A DNA stretch of 10,708 nucleotides, taken from assembly GCA_003511885.1 (NCBI GenBank), contig DOIX01000310.1, forward strand, positions 20,730 to 31,437. Direction: 5' to 3'. Shown here one piece after another: positions 6,771 through 10,708 of the stretch (positions are counted from its first letter, which is position 1; each line of letters starts with the position of its first letter). The notes beneath the pieces are model-generated. The model worked only from the letters and a program-made list of their open reading frames with translations, was not told the DNA's origin and searched no databases. Source of the stretch: Cyanobacteria bacterium UBA11153 (lineage in GTDB: Bacteria; Cyanobacteriota; Cyanobacteriia; Cyanobacteriales; Coleofasciculaceae). Position numbers and translations under genes: made by a program.

Positions 6771-8000
6771 ATGGCACGCGCAAAGTTTGAACGGACTAAA
6801 CCCCACGCCAACATCGGCACAATCGGTCACGTAGACCACGGCAAAACTACTCTAACTGCTGCTATTACCATGACGTTGGCGGCATTGGGTCAAGCCACAG
6901 CAAAAAAATACGACGACATTGATGCGGCACCAGAGGAAAAGGCACGGGGGATTACCATCAACACCGCTCACGTTGAGTATGAAACTGAAGGTCGTCATTA
7001 TGCCCACGTTGATTGTCCCGGACACGCTGACTATGTGAAAAACATGATCACGGGTGCAGCACAAATGGATGGGGCGATCCTAGTGGTTTCCGCTGCTGAC
7101 GGTCCAATGCCTCAAACACGGGAACATATCCTCCTCGCCAAGCAAGTGGGCGTACCTAACTTGGTTGTATTCTTGAATAAGCAAGATATGCTCGACGATC
7201 CAGAACTACTGGAGTTAGTAGAGTTGGAAGTGCGGGAACTCCTCAGTAGTTATGAATTTGATGGCGATAATATCCCCATCGTGGCAGGTTCAGCTTTACA
7301 GGCACTAGAAGCAATGACTGCTAACCCCAAAATCAAAAAGGGTGATAACGAGTGGGTTGATAAAATCTATGCCTTGATGGATGAGGTAGATGCTTACATC
7401 CCCACCCCAGAAAGAGAGATTGATAAGCCTTTCTTAATGGCTGTGGAAGATGTCTTCACCATTACCGGACGCGGTACAGTTGCCACAGGTCGGATCGAAC
7501 GCGGTAAAGTCAAGATCGGCGATGAAGTTGAATTGGTGGGACTCAAGGCTACTGTCAAGAAAACTGTCACCGGGATTGAGATGTTCAAGAAGAGTCTCGA
7601 AGAAGGTATGGCAGGGGATAATGCCGGGATCCTCCTGAGAGGTGTTGAGAAAAAAGATATCGAACGCGGGATGGTAATCGCCAAACCAGGTTCGATTACC
7701 CCTCATACTCAGTTTGAGTCGGAAGTATATGTCCTGAAAAAGGAAGAAGGTGGTCGTCACACTCCTTTCTTTGCTGGATACCGCCCTCAGTTTTACGTCC
7801 GGACTACTGATGTAACTGGTACAATCAATGCCTATACTGCTGACGATGGCAGCACTGTGGAAATGGTGATGCCAGGAGACCGGATCAAAATGACGGTGGA
7901 ACTAATTAACCCGATTGCGATCGAACAAGGAATGCGCTTTGCTATCCGTGAAGGTGGTCGCACTATCGGTGCTGGCGTGGTTTCTAAGATTATTAAGTAG
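6771..8000 (+). CDS. tuf: Elongation factor Tu
   Basis: This 409-residue protein delivers aminoacyl-tRNA to the ribosomal A site as a GTP complex. The GTPase motifs are GHVDHGKT (19-26), RGITI (59-63), DCPGH (81-85, with catalytic His85), NKQD (136-139) and SAL (174-176), followed by the two beta-barrel domains. The length of 409, rather than E. coli's 394, is typical of cyanobacteria and plastids. Cys82 corresponds to the cysteine reported as the oxidation target of Synechocystis EF-Tu. AAAGGAA (6754-6760) lies ten bases before the ATG. The gene is tightly coupled to fusA and followed by a strong terminator 20 bp after its stop. Confidence 0.98.
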   Translation: MARAKFERTKPHANIGTIGHVDHGKTTLTAAITMTLAALGQATAKKYDDIDAAPEEKARGITINTAHVEYETEGRHYAHVDCPGHADYVKNMITGAAQMDGAILVVSAADGPMPQTREHILLAKQVGVPNLVVFLNKQDMLDDPELLELVELEVRELLSSYEFDGDNIPIVAGSALQALEAMTANPKIKKGDNEWVDKIYALMDEVDAYIPTPEREIDKPFLMAVEDVFTITGRGTVATGRIERGKVKIGDEVELVGLKATVKKTVTGIEMFKKSLEEGMAGDNAGILLRGVEKKDIERGMVIAKPGSITPHTQFESEVYVLKKEEGGRHTPFFAGYRPQFYVRTTDVTGTINAYTADDGSTVEMVMPGDRIKMTVELINPIAIEQGMRFAIREGGRTIGAGVVSKIIK

Positions 8001-8019
8001 CGCTGTTCCAGCTTAATCG

Positions 8020-8049
8020 GGAGCAGAAAAGTTGAGGCTTTTCTGCTCC
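8020..8049 (+). terminator. Intrinsic terminator after tuf
   Basis: GGAGCAGAAAAG (8020-8031) and its exact reverse complement CTTTTCTGCTCC (8038-8049) form a 12-bp stem with a six-base loop. Only TTATTA follows, so the U-tract is weak, but the position 20 bp after the tuf stop is right. It suggests that rpsJ depends on read-through or on its own promoter. Confidence 0.75.
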
Positions 8050-8169
8050 TTATTAATGGGGAATGAAACAGTGGATCCGGAGGTAATGGGGAAGGCTATC
8101 GGGGATGCCGAAGTGCCCAGCGGCGACAATCTCCAAGCTCGACTAAGAATCTCGATCTACTCCCCCCTC

Positions 8170-8200
8170 GTTAAAAGTTAAAAGTCAAAAGTCAAAAGTC
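8170..8200. repeat. Heptamer tandem array (GTTAAAA/GTCAAAA)
   Basis: Four seven-base units in register: gttaaaa, gttaaaa, gtcaaaa, gtcaaaa, then a partial gtc. This is the short-tandem-repeat class of filamentous cyanobacteria. It lies between the tuf terminator and rpsJ. Confidence 0.8.
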
Positions 8201-8238
8201 ATACCAAATTGTTCTCAATCGTAGTAAATTAAAAAGCT

Positions 8239-8304
8239 GGGGAAGTTGTGGGACTAAAAGCAGAGACAACTAACTGTCAAAAGGAAAAACTTTCTGCCTT
8301 CCCC
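8239..8304 (+). promoter_or_regulatory. Nested inverted repeat upstream of rpsJ
   Basis: GGGGAAG (8239-8245) pairs with CTTCCCC (8298-8304), and GCAGA (8259-8263) with TCTGC (8293-8297); the two 3' arms are contiguous. A small GACA/TGTC pair (8264-8267, 8275-8278) can close the apex. If transcribed, it would form a branched or bulged hairpin ending 57 bp before rpsJ. Role unknown. Confidence 0.4.
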
Positions 8305-8305
8305 T

Positions 8306-8333
8306 TTGAACCTGGTAAATTACTCCTTACACT
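8306..8333 (+). promoter_or_regulatory. Weak candidate promoter for rpsJ
   Basis: TTGAAC (8306-8311) and TACACT (8328-8333) match consensus at four of six each, 16 bp apart. A start near 8340 would leave about 20 nt of leader. It is offered because the terminator after tuf implies that rpsJ may need its own promoter. If used, the nested hairpin at 8239 would not be in this transcript. Confidence 0.3.
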
Positions 8334-8361
8334 CTAATTCAGAACCTAGAAAATTAAACAA

Positions 8362-8679
8362 ATGGCAACAATTCAGCAGCAAAAAATTCGGATTCGTCTC
8401 AAAGCCTTCGATCGGCGACTGCTCGATACATCTTGTGAGAAAATTGTCGATACCGCAAATCGGACAAACGCTACAGCAATCGGTCCGATTCCCCTGCCCA
8501 CAAAGCGCCGGATTTATTGCGTTTTGCGCTCGCCTCACGTTGATAAAGATTCGCGAGAACACTTTGAAACTCGCACCCATCGCCGGATTATTGACATTTA
8601 TCAGCCATCTTCTAAAACTATTGATGCCTTGATGAAACTGGACTTGCCTGCGGGTGTTGATATTGAAGTTAAGCTGTAG
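8362..8679 (+). CDS. rpsJ: 30S ribosomal protein S10 (NusE)
   Basis: The 105-residue product is a complete S10: [17 protein letters not shown] at the start, [29 protein letters not shown] in the long loop, and the C-terminal strand ending in VDIEVKL. S10 belongs to the head of the small subunit and also pairs with NusB in antitermination complexes. There is no Shine-Dalgarno; the ATG follows AAATTAAACAA. In cyanobacteria rpsJ sits after tuf instead of heading the S10 operon as in E. coli, and that is the case here. Unusually, a strong terminator and 361 bp separate it from tuf. A heptamer array begins at the last base of its stop codon. Confidence 0.98.
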   Translation: MATIQQQKIRIRLKAFDRRLLDTSCEKIVDTANRTNATAIGPIPLPTKRRIYCVLRSPHVDKDSREHFETRTHRRIIDIYQPSSKTIDALMKLDLPAGVDIEVKL

Positions 8680-8741
8680 TTATTAGTTGTTGGTTATTAG
8701 TTGTTGGTTATTGGCTATTGCTTATTGGTTATCAGTTATTT
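8679..8741. repeat. Nine-unit heptamer array (GTTATTG-type)
   Basis: Nine consecutive seven-base units: gttatta, gttgttg, gttatta, gttgttg, gttattg, gctattg, cttattg, gttatca, gttattt. The first unit starts at the final G of the rpsJ stop codon. The first four units form a 14-base higher-order repeat (two copies). Confidence 0.85.
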
Positions 8742-8777
8742 TTCGATCGATTAAGGTAATGGCTAAGAAATCTAGAT

Positions 8778-8840
8778 CTCTAACCTTTAACCCCTAATGC
8801 CTAACCCCTAACCCCTAATGCCTAACCCCTAACCTCTAAC
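8778..8840. repeat. Nine-unit heptamer array (CCCTAAC-type)
   Basis: Nine consecutive units: ctctaac, ctttaac, ccctaat, gcctaac, ccctaac, ccctaat, gcctaac, ccctaac, ctctaac. The three units at 8792-8812 are repeated exactly at 8813-8833, so a 21-base block was duplicated. The unit resembles a plant-type telomere repeat (CCCTAAA) by coincidence. Confidence 0.85.
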
Positions 8841-8899
8841 ATTCGCCATATCCGCTAAAGTAGGTAGAGAAGTGTAGTTATTTTTTTTACTAAGGCAAA

Positions 8900-9541
8900 A
8901 TGGCATCCTCTTCCTCAATCGCTGTCAGAGAACTTCCCTTGTTTCCCCTAGGGGAAGTGGTTTTATTTCCAAACCGCCCTCTCCCTCTCCATATCTTTGA
9001 GTTTCGCTATCGGATCATGATGAATACGATTTTAGAGAGCGATCGCAGATTTGGGGTCTTGATGTGGGATCCTGTTGAAGGGAAGCCAGCTAAAGTGGGC
9101 TGTTGTGCCGAAATTATTCACTTTCAGCGCTTACCTGACGATCGCATGAAAATGCTGACTTTGGGGCAGCAGCGATTTCGAGTTTTGGATTATGTGCGCG
9201 AAAAGCCCTATCTGGTTGGCTTGGTGGAATGGATTGAAGATAAACCAGCCGAAACGGATTTGAGAGGGATTACTAAAGAGGTGACGCAATTACTGCGAGA
9301 TGTTGTCCATCTATCCTCGAAGTTAACTGAACAAAGAATTGAATTGCCTGAAGATTTGCCTGATTTACCGATAGAGTTATCCTACTGGATTGCTAGCAAT
9401 CTTTATGGTGTAGCATCGGAGCAGCAAGGTTTATTGGAAATGCAGGATACTCTCAAGCGTCTGGAAAGAGAAGTAGAAATTCTCACTTCAACCCGCAATC
9501 ACTTGGCTGCTAGAACTGTAATTAAGGATGCTTTTAATTAA
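8900..9541 (+). CDS. Stand-alone LON substrate-binding (N-terminal) domain protein
   Basis: The 213-residue protein opens with VRELPLFPLGEVVLFPNRPLPLHIFEFRYR, the hallmark of the Lon N-terminal (LAN/PUA-like) domain. It continues with FGVLMWDP, CCAEIIHFQRLPDDRMKMLTLGQQRFRVLDY and a C-terminal helical part that ends in a charged helix (LKRLEREVEILTSTRNHL). There is no AAA+ ATPase (no Walker motif) and no Ser-Lys protease domain, so it cannot be a Lon protease by itself. It may bind protein substrates or act as an adaptor; its function is unknown. The start has AAGG only four bases upstream after a run of eight T. It shares its direction with rpsJ and converges on pheA. Confidence 0.88.
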   Translation: MASSSSIAVRELPLFPLGEVVLFPNRPLPLHIFEFRYRIMMNTILESDRRFGVLMWDPVEGKPAKVGCCAEIIHFQRLPDDRMKMLTLGQQRFRVLDYVREKPYLVGLVEWIEDKPAETDLRGITKEVTQLLRDVVHLSSKLTEQRIELPEDLPDLPIELSYWIASNLYGVASEQQGLLEMQDTLKRLEREVEILTSTRNHLAARTVIKDAFN

Positions 9542-9621
9542 AGCAGAAACCGCTCTCTAACGCTAACAGCCATTTATCGGGATTGTTTTAGTTTTAATTT
9601 TTGACTTTTGAAATCTCTCGA

Positions 9622-10464
9622 TCATTGGTCAATAGGTAAAACATTGTAGCTACCAAAAAGTTTGACAATCTCTGTATGAGAAGCTAATTCAGTTAAAGCT
9701 TCTTGAATATTAGGTTGAGAAGCATCTGCTTCCAAATCAATGAAAAAAATGTACTCGCCAAGGGATCTTTTTGTCGGGCGAGACTCAATTCTACTCATAT
9801 TAATGCCTCGACTTGCCAAGACTTGGAGGGGTTTTACCAAAGCACCAGGTACATCATGAGTACTGAAAGCTAAGGAAGTATGACTGCCACCAGGGGAGGG
9901 TTTAAGACTGACTAGCCAAAATCTGGTGCAATTATCAGGGTAGTCATTAATTGAAGGAACTAGGATGGGTATGTCGTACAGCCGTGCCGCTCTAGCAGAT
10001 GCGATCGCGGCTGTGGTATTGTTATTCTCTAAATACTTGATGGCTTGGACTGTAGAATTAGTTGGGACTAATTGGACTGATGGCAAAAATTTTTCCAACC
10101 ATCTTTGACATTGACCTAAAGGTTGTGGGTGAGAATAAACTGTTTTAATTTCTTCTAGACTTGATGCTCTTGACAGGAGAGTATTTTCAATGGGTAAAAC
10201 TAGGGCTTGTTGAATTTGGAGTCCTTCTAATTGCCAAATTGTATCCAAGGTAAGCGCCACATTACCTTCAATTGAATTTTCTACAGGGACAACAGCTAAT
10301 GTTGCTTCGCCTTGGGCTACCGCCTGCAAAGCTTGGGCAATTGTGGGATAAGGATTTAGTATATATTCTTTAATTACTTCATTTGGTAAAGTCCGCAAAT
10401 AAGCCTCAGTAGCAGCTTCAGCGTAAGTACCAGGTGGTCCTAAATAGGCGACGGATACTGACAT
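9622..10464 (-). CDS. pheA: Prephenate dehydratase with ACT regulatory domain
   Basis: The 280-residue enzyme converts prephenate to phenylpyruvate in phenylalanine synthesis. The catalytic domain shows AYLGPPGTYAE (6-16), VVPVENSIEGNV (58-69), HPQPLGQCQ (112-120), the ASARAA helix (155-160) and the catalytic TRF (180-182). A C-terminal ACT domain (about 195-275) has GALV (207-210) and ESRP (227-230), the phenylalanine-binding motifs, so feedback inhibition by phenylalanine is expected. It has no chorismate mutase domain, so it is the monofunctional type; the mutase must be encoded elsewhere. No clear Shine-Dalgarno precedes the ATG. It converges on the LON-domain gene with an 80-bp gap that lacks a clear terminator. 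Confidence 0.96.
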   Translation of the reverse strand: MSVSVAYLGPPGTYAEAATEAYLRTLPNEVIKEYILNPYPTIAQALQAVAQGEATLAVVPVENSIEGNVALTLDTIWQLEGLQIQQALVLPIENTLLSRASSLEEIKTVYSHPQPLGQCQRWLEKFLPSVQLVPTNSTVQAIKYLENNNTTAAIASARAARLYDIPILVPSINDYPDNCTRFWLVSLKPSPGGSHTSLAFSTHDVPGALVKPLQVLASRGINMSRIESRPTKRSLGEYIFFIDLEADASQPNIQEALTELASHTEIVKLFGSYNVLPIDQ

Positions 10465-10484
10465 AAAATTATCTGGTATAGCGA

Positions 10485-10508
10485 GGGACTAGGGGCTAGG
10501 GGCTGGGG
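10485..10508. repeat. G-rich heptamer run (GGGGCTA)
   Basis: Units gggacta, ggggcta, ggggctg and gggg lie in register, the reverse complement of the AGCCCCT units at 2030-2057. It is inside copy one of the pheA-upstream direct repeat and upstream of the pheA start. Confidence 0.7.
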
Positions 10509-10552
10509 AAAAAAGTCGTAAAATCAATGGTTTCAGGAATTAAGAAAGTCTT

Positions 10553-10568
10553 AACCGCCCTGGCGGTT
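10553..10568. repeat. Short GC palindrome
   Basis: AACCGCC (10553-10559) and GGCGGTT (10562-10568) flank CT; folded, this gives a six-base-pair stem with a four-base loop. No T-run follows on either strand, so it is not an obvious terminator. Confidence 0.55.
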
Positions 10569-10576
10569 GCGATAAA

Positions 10577-10604
10577 AGTTAATAGTAAATAGTTAATGGT
10601 TAAT
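10577..10604. repeat. Heptamer array (AGTTAAT)
   Basis: Four seven-base units in register: agttaat, agtaaat, agttaat, ggttaat. It lies between the two copies of the direct repeat. Confidence 0.7.
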
Positions 10605-10708
10605 AAGCTGTTGCGCATCTGACATTGGATAGTTATAGCGAGGGACTAGGGGCAATCTTGCTATTGGCTCGGGAAGAAAGCTGTCTAATCAAGGGTTTGA
10701 GGAATTGA

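Larger units (their letters stand above)
8051..8361 (+). other. tuf-rpsJ spacer
   Basis: There is no gene in this stretch. A GC-richer patch (about 8082-8140) shows no convincing frame or folding. It is followed by a heptamer array (8170-8200), a nested inverted repeat (8239-8304) and a weak promoter candidate (8306-8333). Confidence 0.5.
10477..10708. repeat. Imperfect direct repeat upstream of pheA
   Basis: A 20-base identical block starting tatagcgagggacta occurs at 10477-10496 and 10634-10653. The downstream parts also align imperfectly: ggctgggga...atcaatggtttcaggaatta in copy one and ggctcggga...atcaagggtttgaggaattg in copy two. The copies are offset by 157 bp, each is at least 65-75 bp long, and copy two runs to the window edge. 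No reading frame accounts for it. Confidence 0.75.

Noticed and set aside
8778..8840. Telomere-like CCCTAAC repeats suggesting a linear end or eukaryotic DNA
   Set aside because: It is internal, short and degenerate, flanked by bacterial genes, and belongs to the same period-seven class as the neighbouring array with another sequence.
8679..8840. CRISPR array
   Set aside because: The seven-base units are contiguous, with no unique spacers and no cas genes.

Overview
The window looks like a chromosomal segment of a cyanobacterium, probably a filamentous Oscillatoriales-type species (Microcoleus/Oscillatoria-like). Evidence seen in the sequence: at least six copies of the HIP1 octamer GCGATCGC (636, 661, 2816, 5126, 9039, 10001); several heptanucleotide tandem arrays of the kind known from filamentous cyanobacteria; an AGAAACCGGGTTTCT-type inverted repeat; a 409-residue EF-Tu with a cysteine at position 82; and the gene order rpsL-rpsG-fusA-tuf-rpsJ, which is a cyanobacterial arrangement. 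The genus-level guess is inference.

Layout. 1-772 holds no credible gene, but has two abutting hairpins and a HIP1-based terminator. 773-1303 (minus) encodes an exported, probably eight-stranded outer-membrane beta-barrel protein. 1304-2094 is non-coding and carries a 33-bp perfect hairpin and a degenerate C-rich heptamer array. 2095-2523 encodes a stand-alone cupin of the type II phosphomannose isomerase family. 2665-2994 encodes an A-type iron-sulfur carrier. 3051-8049 is the translation-machinery (str) operon: promoter, leader, rpsL (S12), rpsG (S7), fusA (EF-G), tuf (EF-Tu) and a strong terminator. rpsJ (S10) follows 361 bp after tuf with its own structured upstream region. Two 63-bp heptamer arrays separate rpsJ from a stand-alone LON substrate-binding-domain protein (8900-9541). 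That gene converges on pheA (prephenate dehydratase, 9622-10464, minus). Upstream of pheA is an imperfect direct repeat that continues to the window edge.

Functionally, the core is one ribosome-assembly and elongation locus: S12 and S7 of the small subunit, the translocase EF-G, the aminoacyl-tRNA carrier EF-Tu, and S10, which also serves as NusE. The flanking genes are unrelated housekeeping functions: Fe-S cluster delivery, sugar-phosphate chemistry, phenylalanine synthesis and a protein-quality-control-like domain.

I see no mobile element with a transposase, no CRISPR array, no tRNA or rRNA and no defence or biosynthetic cluster. No gene here points to an undescribed multi-gene system. 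The least explained material is non-coding: the long spacers of the str operon (423 bp rpsL-rpsG, 204 bp rpsG-fusA) with competing inverted repeats, and the heptamer arrays with the duplicated segment upstream of pheA.
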